From positions 1 to 64,000 of the forward strand of contig NZ_LXSL01000018.1 of NCBI RefSeq assembly GCF_001648355.1: a stretch of 64,000 bases of DNA, read 5' to 3'. Positions within the stretch are counted from its first letter, which is position 1. Every line of letters starts with the position of its first letter. The translations under genes were made by a program, and so were the position numbers. This document shows, piece by piece, positions 14,583 through 22,576 of the stretch. The stretch is from Eikenella longinqua. GTDB taxonomy: Bacteria; Pseudomonadota; Gammaproteobacteria; Burkholderiales; Neisseriaceae. The notes beneath the pieces are model-generated. The model had not been told where the DNA came from, did not search any database, and worked only from the letters and a program-made list of their open reading frames with translations.

Positions 14583-15755
14583 CTAGCCGGTGAGCTGCTT
14601 GGTGATGAGTTTTTTCACCGGGGGCAGGTGGTTGCTCAGGCGCAGCACGGTGTTGCGCAGGAATTTGGCGGGCGCGGTTTCGGTGGTGAAGAGTTTCACC
14701 ACGAAGTTGGTGCCGTGATAGAGCGCACGGGTGTGCAGGATGTGTTTGGCTTCATATTTCTCCAAGAGGTCGGCGGAGGCGATGTCTTGGCCGGAAGCGG
14801 CGGCCTGCACGATGAGGCCGGCGAGGATGTTGGCGCTGGCAAGCCCGAGGTTGAAGCCGTGGGCGGTAACGGGGTGCATGCCCACGGCGGCGTCGCCGAT
14901 GAGGGCGGTGCGGCGGGCGGAAAAGCGGCGGGCGTGTACGCCGACCAGGGGGTAGGTGTGGATGCTGCCGGCGGGGGTCATTTTGCCGAGCAGGCCTTGC
15001 AGCTGCTGTTCGAGGTCGGCGGCGAGGGCTTCGGGGCTGAGCTCGGTGATTTCGTGCAGGCGGCGGTTGTCGATGGTGATGACGCAGTTGGTCATGTATT
15101 CGCCCAGCGGGAGCAGGGCGATGGTGCGGCCGTAGCGGAAGCATTCGCAGGCGGTGTTTTCGTTGGAGACGGTGTGGGCAAAGCGGGCCACGAGCACGGT
15201 GCGGCCGAAGTCGTGCATGTCGGCGGAAATGCCGGCTTGGCGGCGGGTTTGGGAGAAGCGGCTGTCGGCGGCGATGAGCAGCTTGGCGGATACGGTGTCG
15301 CCGTTGTCGAGCAATACGCTCACGCCGTCTTCGCCGTTGACGGCTTCCTGCACTTTGTGGCCGGTGAGGAAGTGGATGTTGTTGTGCTGGCTGGCGGATT
15401 CGTAGGCGGCGCGGCGGATGTCGTGGTTGGATACGAGGAAGCCGAGCTGGCCTTTGCCGTCGGTGGGCGGGGGGAAGCTGAGGGTGTAGGGGGAGCTGCC
15501 GTTGAGCACTTTGGCGGCTTTGAGGGGATACACGGCTTCGGCGGGAATGCGCTGCCACATGCCGAGCTGTTCCATAATCTGCTGCGAGGGGTGGGTGAGG
15601 GCGATTTCGCGGCCGTCGTAGGGCGGATTGGCGAGGGTGTCTTGGCTGCTTTGCTCGATGAGCAGGATGTTGAGGCCGCTGGGTGCGGCGGCGGTGGCGA
15701 AGCTGAGGCCGGCGGGGCCGGCGCCGATGACGACGATGTCGTAGGTGTGCTGCAT
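14583..15755 (-). CDS. ubiM: FAD-dependent ubiquinone hydroxylase, UbiM-like
   Basis: The 390-residue product is a UbiH/COQ6-family flavin monooxygenase. It has the Rossmann GAGPAGLSFA (residues 11-20), the second FAD motif LIGDAAVGMHPVTAHGFNLGL (about 285-305), and LLIAADSRFS in the middle. It hydroxylates the ring of a ubiquinone precursor at the membrane. Neisseria uses UbiM for C5 hydroxylation instead of a full UbiH/I/F set; the stretch from residue 300 on looks like that type, but UbiH cannot be excluded. Confidence 0.8.
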   Translation of the reverse strand: MQHTYDIVVIGAGPAGLSFATAAAPSGLNILLIEQSSQDTLANPPYDGREIALTHPSQQIMEQLGMWQRIPAEAVYPLKAAKVLNGSSPYTLSFPPPTDGKGQLGFLVSNHDIRRAAYESASQHNNIHFLTGHKVQEAVNGEDGVSVLLDNGDTVSAKLLIAADSRFSQTRRQAGISADMHDFGRTVLVARFAHTVSNENTACECFRYGRTIALLPLGEYMTNCVITIDNRRLHEITELSPEALAADLEQQLQGLLGKMTPAGSIHTYPLVGVHARRFSARRTALIGDAAVGMHPVTAHGFNLGLASANILAGLIVQAAASGQDIASADLLEKYEAKHILHTRALYHGTNFVVKLFTTETAPAKFLRNTVLRLSNHLPPVKKLITKQLTG

Positions 15756-15881
15756 GATGGGCTCCTGTGGGCATGATGCGCTGGGGAAGGGTTGCGGGGA
15801 TTATACCGCAAGTTGCGGGGTGGAAACGGGAGGAAAGGACTACCTGAAAATATGGGAAGGGGTTTTAGTTGGGCGGAAAAT

Positions 15882-15921
15882 TTTTCAGGTAGCCTGTTGC
15901 GGGTTGGAGGCTACCTGAAAA
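15882..15921. terminator. Inverted DUS pair upstream of the Smr gene
   Basis: TTTTCAGGTAGCCT (15882-15895) faces AGGCTACCTGAAAA (15908-15921) in the divergent ubiM/smr gap. A third, degenerate DUS word is at 15838-15851. Confidence 0.35.
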
Positions 15922-15973
15922 TCTGTCGGGTATTTGGGTTTACAATAGTGCCTTCAATTATCGGAGCGCAAAC

Positions 15974-16579
15974 ATGAGCAAACAGGATACGCAGCAGCTG
16001 CTGAAACAGTTGGGCAAGGAGGCGAAGCGCCGGCAGGAGGAAGCGGCGGCGCAGGCGCGGAAAGAAAAGGCGCAGGCGTTTGATTTTGCGGCGGCGGTGG
16101 GGGCGGTGGTGCCGCTGAAAAGCAGCAACCGTGTGCCGCTGCCGCAAGAGAAGGGGCCGCTGAAACGGCGTTTCGATGCGGAAGGGATGATGGACGAGGG
16201 GCGGTATTTTTATGTGAGCGAAGAGAGCGAGCGCGAGCCGCCGCGTTCGTTTTGCAAAAACGGGCGCGGGCAGGACGACATCCGCCGTTTGGTGTCGGGG
16301 CATTGGCCGCGGGTGGCGCGCTTGGATTTGCACGGCTACACGCGGGAGGAGGCGCAGCAGGTGTTGAGCGAGTTTATTGAGGAGGGGTACCACCGGCGCG
16401 GGGTGTGCGCGGAAATTGTGCACGGCAGCGGGCTGGGTTCGCAGGGCTTTGCGCCGGTGTTGAAAAACTTGGTGCGGCGCTGGCTGATGGCGCATCCGGA
16501 CGTATTGGCCTATGCGGAACCGCACGGCGGCAACGATGGGGCGGTGTTGGTGTTGCTGCGCAAACGGCGGGATGAATAG
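15974..16579 (+). CDS. Smr-domain protein (MutS2 C-terminal-like)
   Basis: The 201-residue product has a charged, helical N-terminus rich in Lys, Arg and Ala (residues 1-60). A Smr domain follows at about 110-200, with LDLHGYTREEA, HGSGLGSQG and GAVLVLLR. Smr domains nick or bind branched DNA or RNA; the LDLHG and HGxG motifs are the conserved catalytic parts. In Neisseriaceae and other proteobacteria this stand-alone form is YdaL/SmrA-like. The biological role is not known. Confidence 0.85.
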   Translation: MSKQDTQQLLKQLGKEAKRRQEEAAAQARKEKAQAFDFAAAVGAVVPLKSSNRVPLPQEKGPLKRRFDAEGMMDEGRYFYVSEESEREPPRSFCKNGRGQDDIRRLVSGHWPRVARLDLHGYTREEAQQVLSEFIEEGYHRRGVCAEIVHGSGLGSQGFAPVLKNLVRRWLMAHPDVLAYAEPHGGNDGAVLVLLRKRRDE

Positions 16580-16790
16580 CACTCGGCGTTTCCATTTTGT
16601 TGTTTTGTGCATGCCGGCGCGGCGGGAAATTTTGGGTGATTTTTCAGGTAGCCTACTGCGGATGGGGTGTGCGCAGCGGGGAAAATAAAGCGGCGGCGGC
16701 TGGAAAAAATCGTTGCCATTCCGGCGTTGTGCTGTTAATATCCCGCGGAAATACAGTGTGTTGCGGCATCGTTTGCCTGGCGCTTATGTT
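16580..16790. other. Gap between the Smr gene and the aceE control region
   Basis: No gene is seen. One single DUS word lies at 16641-16654. DNA is AT-richer than the surroundings towards aceE. Confidence 0.5.
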
Positions 16791-16810
16791 CGGAAAACAA
16801 CAGTTTTCCG
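16791..16810. promoter_or_regulatory. Palindrome ahead of the aceE promoter, possible operator
   Basis: CGGAAAAC and GTTTTCCG form a perfect 8-bp inverted repeat with a 4-base centre. It ends 2 bases before the -35 of the putative aceE promoter, a fit place for a regulator. It does not resemble the PdhR operator of enteric bacteria. Confidence 0.45.
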
Positions 16811-16812
16811 AT

Positions 16813-16841
16813 TTGCTTGTTTAAGCGTATGCTTTTATAGC
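16813..16841 (+). promoter_or_regulatory. Putative sigma70 promoter of aceE
   Basis: TTGCTT (16813-16818) and TATAGC (16836-16841) are 17 bases apart. The transcript would start about 65 bases before the aceE ATG. Confidence 0.5.
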
Positions 16842-16912
16842 TGATTTCTGCTGTGTTGCAAAACGAAAAAGCGAATTTTGTTGATTAACCCGAAGTAAAG
16901 AGGATGAGGATT

Positions 16913-19603
16913 ATGTCTGTTGAGAAACATGATCACGATGTAGACCCGATTGAAACCCAAGAGTGGCTGGATGCGCTCAGTTCCGTGCTCGAAACCGAAG
17001 GCTCGGAGCGGGCGCATTTTCTGTTGGAAAACCTGGTGCGCTACACCCGCCGCCGCGGCGTGCACCTGCCGTTTAGCGCCACCACCGCTTATCTGAACAC
17101 CATTCCCGTGGGCCGCGAGCAGAGATCGCCCGGCAATATGGAGCTGGAGCACCGCATCCGCGCCGCCATCCGCTGGAACGCCGCCGCCATGGTGCTGCGT
17201 GCCGGCAAAAAAGATTTGGAGCTGGGCGGCCACATCGCTTCCTTCCAGTCTTCCGCCACTTTGTATGACGTGGGCTTCAACCACTTCTGGCGTGCCAAAA
17301 ACGAAGCCGCCGGCGAAGAAGGCGATTTGGTGTTTGTGCAAGGCCACTCTTCCCCCGGTATTTATTCCCGCGCCTTTGTGGAAGGCCGCCTGAGCGAAGA
17401 GCAGCTGGACCACTTCCGCCAGGAAGTGGGCGGCCAAGGTCTGCCGTCTTACCCGCACCCGCACCTGCTGCCCGATTTCTGGCAGTTCCCCACCGTATCC
17501 ATGGGCTTGGGCCCGTTGATGGCGATTTATCAGGCACGCTTCCTGAAATATCTGGAATCCCGCGGCCTAGCCAAAACCAAAGGCCGCAAAGTATGGTGCT
17601 TCTGCGGCGACGGCGAAATGGACGAGCCGGAAAGCCAGGGTGCCATCGCTTTGGCTGCTCGCGAAGGTTTGGACAACCTGATTTTCGTGATCAACTGCAA
17701 CCTGCAGCGTTTGGACGGCCCGGTGCGCGGCAACGGCAAAATCATCCAAGAGCTGGAAGGCAACTTCCGCGGCGCCGGCTGGAACGTGCTGAAAGTCATC
17801 TGGGGCCGCCGTTGGGACGCCCTGCTGGCCAAAGACACCAACCACGCCCTCAAACAGCGCATGGAAGAATGTCTGGACGGCGACTACCAAACCTTCAAAT
17901 CCAAAGACGGCGCCTATGTGCGCGAGCACTTCTTCAACACGCCCGAACTGCGTGAAATGGTGGCCGATATGTCCGATGCCGAAATTTGGGCATTGAACCG
18001 CGGCGGCCACGACCCGTATAAAGTGTATGCCGCCTACCACGAAGCCGTGAACAACGCAGACGGCCGCCCCACTGTGATCTTGGCCAAAACCATCAAAGGC
18101 TACGGCATGGGCGCTTCCGGTGAAGGCCAGAACGTGGCCCACCAAGCCAAGAAGATGGACGTGCAGTCGCTCAAACAGTTCCGCGACCGCTTCGGTATCG
18201 AAGTGACTGATGAGCAAATCGAAAGCGGCAACCTGCCTTATTTCCGCTTCCCCGAAGACAGCCCGGAAATGCAGTATCTGCGCGAGCGCCGCAACGCTTT
18301 GGGCGGCTACCTGCCGGCACGCCATCCGAGCACCGAAGCCCTGCCGATTCCCGCATTGGAAACCTTCGATGCCCAGCTGCAATCCAGCGGCGAGCGCGAA
18401 TTCTCCACCACCATGGCCTTCGTGCGCATCTTGGCTGCCTTGCTGAAAGACAAGCAAATCGGCCGCCGCATCGTGCCGATTGTGCCCGATGAAAGCCGCA
18501 CCTTCGGTATGGAAGGCATGTTCCGCCAATACGGCATTTGGAACCCGAAAGGCCAGCAATACACCCCGCAGGATAAAGATCAGCTGATGTTCTACAAAGA
18601 ATCGGTAGACGGCCAAATCCTGCAGGAAGGCATCAACGAGCCCGGCGCCATGGCAGATTGGATTGCTGCCGCCACCAGCTATGCCAACAACAACTACGCC
18701 ATGATTCCGTTCTATATTTACTACTCCATGTTCGGATTCCAGCGCGTGGGCGATTTGGCCTGGGCAGCCGGCGACATGCACGCCCGCGGCTTCCTCTTGG
18801 GCGGCACCGCAGGCCGCACCACCCTCAACGGCGAAGGCCTGCAACACGAAGACGGCCACAGCCAGCTGCAGGCCGACCTGATTCCGAACTGCGTGAGCTA
18901 CGACCCCACCTTCCAATACGAAGTGGCCGTGATCGTGCAAGACGGCCTGCGCCGCATGTATGTGGACAACGAAGACGTGTTCTTCTACATCACCCTGATG
19001 AACGAAAACTACGCCCACCCCGCCATGCCGCAGCGCAAAGGCATCGAGCAGGAAATCCTCAAAGGCATGTATTTGTTCCGCGAGGGCGGCAAAGGCGACA
19101 AACGCGTTCAGCTGATGGGCTCCGGCACCATCCTGCAGGAAGTGATTCACGCCGCCGAACTGCTGAAGAACGACTTCGGCGTGGAAGCCGACATCTGGTC
19201 TTGCCCCTCCTTCAACCTGCTGCACCGCGAAGCCATCGAAACCGACCGTTGGAACCGCCTGCATCCGGCTGCCGAGCAGAAGCTGCCCTTCGTGAGCCAG
19301 CAGCTGCAAGGCCACACCGGCCCGGTGGTTGCCGCTACCGACTACATCCGCAGCTTCGCCGACCGCATCCGCGCCTACATCCCCAAAGAAAACGGCGATT
19401 ATGTGGTGCTCGGCACCGACGGTTTCGGCCGCTCCGACAGCCGCGCCAACCTGCGCAGCTTCTTTGAAGTGGATCGCTACCACGTGGCCGTGGCCGCGCT
19501 CGACGCTTTGGCCAAACAGGGCAAAGTGGGCAAAGACGTGGTACAGCAAGCCATCGAGAAATACGGCGTGCAAACCGAAGTGGCGCCCAGCTGGAAACGC
19601 TAA
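16913..19603 (+). CDS. aceE: Pyruvate dehydrogenase E1 component
   Basis: AceE decarboxylates pyruvate with thiamine diphosphate and passes the acetyl group to AceF. From the ATG at 16913 the product has 896 residues and starts as the family does (VDPIETQEWLDAL). It has the homodimeric E1 layout: GHSSPGIY, GDGEMDEPE with the ThDP-binding GDG about 30 residues before NCNLQRLDG, and C-terminal WSCPSFNLL and FGRSDSR. An alternative ATG nine bases upstream would add MRI. aceF follows after one inserted lipoprotein gene; no lpd gene lies in the window. Confidence 0.96.
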   Translation: MSVEKHDHDVDPIETQEWLDALSSVLETEGSERAHFLLENLVRYTRRRGVHLPFSATTAYLNTIPVGREQRSPGNMELEHRIRAAIRWNAAAMVLRAGKKDLELGGHIASFQSSATLYDVGFNHFWRAKNEAAGEEGDLVFVQGHSSPGIYSRAFVEGRLSEEQLDHFRQEVGGQGLPSYPHPHLLPDFWQFPTVSMGLGPLMAIYQARFLKYLESRGLAKTKGRKVWCFCGDGEMDEPESQGAIALAAREGLDNLIFVINCNLQRLDGPVRGNGKIIQELEGNFRGAGWNVLKVIWGRRWDALLAKDTNHALKQRMEECLDGDYQTFKSKDGAYVREHFFNTPELREMVADMSDAEIWALNRGGHDPYKVYAAYHEAVNNADGRPTVILAKTIKGYGMGASGEGQNVAHQAKKMDVQSLKQFRDRFGIEVTDEQIESGNLPYFRFPEDSPEMQYLRERRNALGGYLPARHPSTEALPIPALETFDAQLQSSGEREFSTTMAFVRILAALLKDKQIGRRIVPIVPDESRTFGMEGMFRQYGIWNPKGQQYTPQDKDQLMFYKESVDGQILQEGINEPGAMADWIAAATSYANNNYAMIPFYIYYSMFGFQRVGDLAWAAGDMHARGFLLGGTAGRTTLNGEGLQHEDGHSQLQADLIPNCVSYDPTFQYEVAVIVQDGLRRMYVDNEDVFFYITLMNENYAHPAMPQRKGIEQEILKGMYLFREGGKGDKRVQLMGSGTILQEVIHAAELLKNDFGVEADIWSCPSFNLLHREAIETDRWNRLHPAAEQKLPFVSQQLQGHTGPVVAATDYIRSFADRIRAYIPKENGDYVVLGTDGFGRSDSRANLRSFFEVDRYHVAVAALDALAKQGKVGKDVVQQAIEKYGVQTEVAPSWKR

Positions 19604-19615
19604 ACCGCCCTTGAA

Positions 19616-19655
19616 TTTTCAGGTAGCCTCACCGCAGTATGAGGCTACCTGAAAA
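19616..19655 (+). terminator. Inverted DUS pair behind aceE
   Basis: TTTTCAGGTAGCCT (19616-19629) faces AGGCTACCTGAAAA (19642-19655), directly ahead of the lipoprotein gene. It may lower aceF expression relative to aceE. Confidence 0.45.
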
Positions 19656-19671
19656 CCGAAAAGGAAAAGCA

Positions 19672-20292
19672 ATGAAACCGTTATTCTTAATCTGCTCAGC
19701 CGTTTTGCTGGCTGCCTGCGCATCCAATGCGCCGGTGGTGCAGGAAGAAAGCACCAGCTACGACAGCAACACCCAAGCGCGCGTGCGCCTCTACGGCCAA
19801 AACGAAAAGCCCACCATCATGGTGAGCGGCATCGACTGCGAAGCTGAAGACCGGCGGGCGCGCCGCGGCCACAAAGTGAACGTGGGCGGCAGCTTGGGCG
19901 ATGCACTCGGCTCGTTTGCCGGCACGGTCAAAAGCCGCAGCCTGGGCATGCCCGAAACCGCGCACAGCAAAAGCATCGGCCAAATGAACGGCGTCCTCTC
20001 GCGGGCGTTTTTCCGCGAATATGCCGTGCCGGCCGGCAAGGCCGTGAACGTGCAGGCTGCCTACATCGGTTTACGGAATATGCCCGAACCGACCATGCAG
20101 CACATCACCATTCAAAACGAGGGCTCGTGCAACACCCGCATGGCCTCGTTTGTGCCGCAGGCCGGGCGCGATTACGAAGTGATCGGCCTGTCGGGGCGGC
20201 GCTGCGCGGTGTCGGTGTATGAAGTCGGCGCACAAGGCCAGCTGAAGCCCGTGGCATTGCAAGATGCGGTAAGTTGCAGAAGAAGACGTTAA
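19672..20292 (+). CDS. Lipoprotein of unknown function between aceE and aceF
   Basis: From the ATG at 19672 (AAGGAAAAG before it) the product has 206 residues. It starts with a lipoprotein signal, MKPLFLICSAVLLAACASN, whose lipobox is LAAC. The mature part is hydrophilic with no further membrane segment and two Cys pairs towards the C-terminus. I recognise no family. Its place within the pyruvate dehydrogenase operon is odd, because the neighbours are cytoplasmic enzymes. It is probably a later insertion or shares only transcription with them. Confidence 0.75.
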   Translation: MKPLFLICSAVLLAACASNAPVVQEESTSYDSNTQARVRLYGQNEKPTIMVSGIDCEAEDRRARRGHKVNVGGSLGDALGSFAGTVKSRSLGMPETAHSKSIGQMNGVLSRAFFREYAVPAGKAVNVQAAYIGLRNMPEPTMQHITIQNEGSCNTRMASFVPQAGRDYEVIGLSGRRCAVSVYEVGAQGQLKPVALQDAVSCRRRR

Positions 20293-20346
20293 TTTCATGA
20301 TGCCGGTTTGCCGCCGGCATCCAACCGAATAGCATAAGGAACGCTT

Positions 20347-21972
20347 ATGAGCACCGTAGAAATCAAAGTCCCCGATATCGGCGGACACGAAAATGTAGAC
20401 GTGATCGACGTGGCCGTGAAGGCCGGCGATACCATCGCGCTAGACGACACCCTGATCACCCTGGAAACCGACAAAGCCACCATGGACGTGCCGGCCGATG
20501 CCGCAGGCGTGGTGAAGGAAGTGAAAGTGAAAGTGGGCGACAAAGTATCTGAAGGCACCGTGATCGTGCTGGTGGAAGCCGCTGGTGCAGCCGCTGCCGC
20601 TGCGCCCGCCGAAGCGCCCAAAGCCGCGCCCGCCCCCGCTCCGGCTGCTGCACCTGCTCCAGCCGCCGCAGCCAATGTTCAGGTAGCCGTGCCCGATATC
20701 GGCGGCCATGAAAACGTGGATGTGATCGCCGTGGAAGTGAAAGTGGGCGACACCGTGGCTGTGGACGACACCCTGATTACCCTAGAAACCGACAAAGCCA
20801 CCATGGACGTGCCCTGCACCGCCGCCGGCACCGTCACCGCCGTGCACCTGAAAGTGGGCGACAAGGTTTCCGAAGGTACCGTGATTATCGATGTGGCCGC
20901 CGCCGGTGCTGCTGCCGCAGCCGCGCCTGCCCCTGCTCCGGCCGAAGCGCCCAAAGCCGCCCCGGCTGCCCCGGCTGCCCCCGCTCCCGCCGCCGCACCT
21001 GCCGCTCCGGCCACCGCCGCCTACGGCAGCGCCCCGATCAACGAAGCCGGTTTCGCCAAGGCGCATGCCGGCCCCTCCGCCCGCAAGCTGGCGCGCGAGC
21101 TGGGCGTAGATTTGAGCCTGGTGAAAGGCACTGGTAACAAAGGCCGTATCACCAAAGGCGACATCAAAGAATTTGTGAAAGCCGCCATGCAGGGTGGCGC
21201 GGGCAAACCGGCTGCCGCCGGCGCCTCTTTGGGCAGCGGTTTGGATTTGCTGCCGTGGCCGAAAGTGGATTTTGCCAAATTCGGTGAAATCGAAGTGAAA
21301 GAGCTCAGCCGTATCAAGAAGATTTCCGGCCAAAACCTGTCGCGCAACTGGGTGATGATCCCGCACGTTACCGTAAACGAAGATGCCGACATGACCGAGC
21401 TGGAAAACTTCCGCAAGCAGCTCAACAAAGAATGGGAGCGCGAAGGCGTGAAACTGTCGCCGTTGGCCTTCATCATCAAAGCCAGCGTGTCCGTGCTCAA
21501 AGCCTTCCCCGAGTTCAACTCTTCGCTCGACGGCGACAACCTGATTCTGAAGAAATACTTCCACATCGGCTTTGCCGCCGACACGCCGAACGGCCTCGTG
21601 GTGCCCGTGATTAAAGACGTGGACAAAAAAGGCCTCAAGGAAATCAGCATCGAGCTGGGCGAATTGAGCAAAAAAGCCCGTGAAGGCAAGCTCAAACCGC
21701 AGGAAATGCAGGGCGCCTGCTTCACCATTTCCAGCCTGGGCGGCATCGGCGGCACCGGCTTCACGCCGATTGTGAACGCGCCGGAAGTGGCCATTTTGGG
21801 CGTGTGCAAATCGCAGATGAAACCGGTGTGGAACGGCTCCGCTTTCGAACCACGCCTGATGTGCCCGCTCTCCCTGTCGTTCGACCACCGCGTGATCGAC
21901 GGCGCCGCCGGTATGCGTTTCACCGTGTATCTGGCCAACCTGCTCAAAGACTTCCGCCGCGTTTCGCTGTAA
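20347..21972 (+). CDS. aceF: Dihydrolipoyl acetyltransferase (pyruvate dehydrogenase E2)
   Basis: The 541-residue product carries two lipoyl domains (residues about 2-76 and 115-190), each with the lipoylated Lys in ETDKATMDVP; the first is Lys43. Ala/Pro-rich linkers follow each. A peripheral subunit-binding domain (about 238-275, SARKLARELGVDL and GRITKGDI) precedes the catalytic domain, which ends in SFDHRVIDGAAG with the catalytic His and Asp. It forms the core of the complex and acetylates CoA. Most Neisseria AceF proteins also have more than one lipoyl domain. Confidence 0.97.
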   Translation: MSTVEIKVPDIGGHENVDVIDVAVKAGDTIALDDTLITLETDKATMDVPADAAGVVKEVKVKVGDKVSEGTVIVLVEAAGAAAAAAPAEAPKAAPAPAPAAAPAPAAAANVQVAVPDIGGHENVDVIAVEVKVGDTVAVDDTLITLETDKATMDVPCTAAGTVTAVHLKVGDKVSEGTVIIDVAAAGAAAAAAPAPAPAEAPKAAPAAPAAPAPAAAPAAPATAAYGSAPINEAGFAKAHAGPSARKLARELGVDLSLVKGTGNKGRITKGDIKEFVKAAMQGGAGKPAAAGASLGSGLDLLPWPKVDFAKFGEIEVKELSRIKKISGQNLSRNWVMIPHVTVNEDADMTELENFRKQLNKEWEREGVKLSPLAFIIKASVSVLKAFPEFNSSLDGDNLILKKYFHIGFAADTPNGLVVPVIKDVDKKGLKEISIELGELSKKAREGKLKPQEMQGACFTISSLGGIGGTGFTPIVNAPEVAILGVCKSQMKPVWNGSAFEPRLMCPLSLSFDHRVIDGAAGMRFTVYLANLLKDFRRVSL

Positions 21973-21988
21973 GCGTTTGGGCATGATG

Positions 21989-22021
21989 AAAGGCTACCTG
22001 ATTGTTTCAGGTAGCCTTTTT
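21989..22021 (+). terminator. Terminator of the aceE-aceF operon built from two DUS words
   Basis: AAAGGCTACCTG and CAGGTAGCCTTT pair over a 7-base loop and are followed by TTTT. It is a compact, strong hairpin. Confidence 0.8.
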
Positions 22022-22179
22022 GTTGGCGGGCGGGATAGGTGGCCTGGCGGCTACCTGAAAACGAACGAAGAGAGTTTCGCCAAAACGAACGAAGTGAATT
22101 TCGCTCAAACGGTTGCGGCGGGCAAAACAAACCGGCTGGCCGATTGGGTTCGGGCAGCCGGTAGTTCCGATGCGGCGGG
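22022..22179. other. Gap with degenerate DUS and GAACGAAG repeats
   Basis: No gene is seen. A variant DUS (CGGCTACCTGAAAA) near 22049 is followed by the repeated word AAAACGAACGAAG, twice within 40 bases, resembling the dispersed repeat beside DUS near 7740 and 9690. Confidence 0.4.
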
Positions 22180-22521
22180 TTATTTGAAGAAATTGTCCAT
22201 GCCGGGGGGCAGGCCGAGGCCTTGGGTGAATTGCGCCATGTGCTCTTGGGCGGCGGCTTCCACTTTGCGCGAGGCGTCGTTGAAGGCGGCAGCAATCAGG
22301 TCTTCGAGCATTTCTTTGTCGCTGGCGGCATCGGCGGCGAGGCTGTCGTCGATTTGGATGCGTTTGACGGCGTGGTGGCAGCTGAGGGTGATTTTCACCA
22401 GGCCGCCGCCGGCTTCGCCTTCGACGGTGATGTTGGCCAACTCGGCTTGCGCCTGTTTCATTTTTTCCTGCATTTTCTGTGCTTGCTGCATCAGGTTGCC
22501 GAGGCCGGCTTTGTTGAACAT
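22180..22521 (-). CDS. YbaB/EbfC family nucleoid-associated protein
   Basis: The 113-residue product starts MFNKAGLGNLMQQAQKMQEKM, the typical N-terminal helix of YbaB/EbfC dimers. It has ITVEGEAGGGLVKITLS in the central sheet and LPPGMDNFF at the end. These proteins bind DNA as dimers. Because AGGAG stands before the ATG at 22521, this start is used and the longer frame rejected. The position after dnaX is conserved in bacteria. Confidence 0.93.
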   Translation of the reverse strand: MFNKAGLGNLMQQAQKMQEKMKQAQAELANITVEGEAGGGLVKITLSCHHAVKRIQIDDSLAADAASDKEMLEDLIAAAFNDASRKVEAAAQEHMAQFTQGLGLPPGMDNFFK

Positions 22522-22576
22522 GGGTGTGCTCCTGTAAAAAGTGGGTGGGGAAAAAGGGTGTTTGGCAGTTGTGGCC

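Noticed and set aside
17567..19573. Open frame of 668 codons on the minus strand opposite aceE
   Set aside because: It mirrors the codon pattern of aceE, has no known domains and no ribosome binding site. A GC-rich gene with biased third positions gives such antisense frames. The same holds for 53742-55325 opposite rpsA and 8350-9255 opposite the glycosyltransferase.
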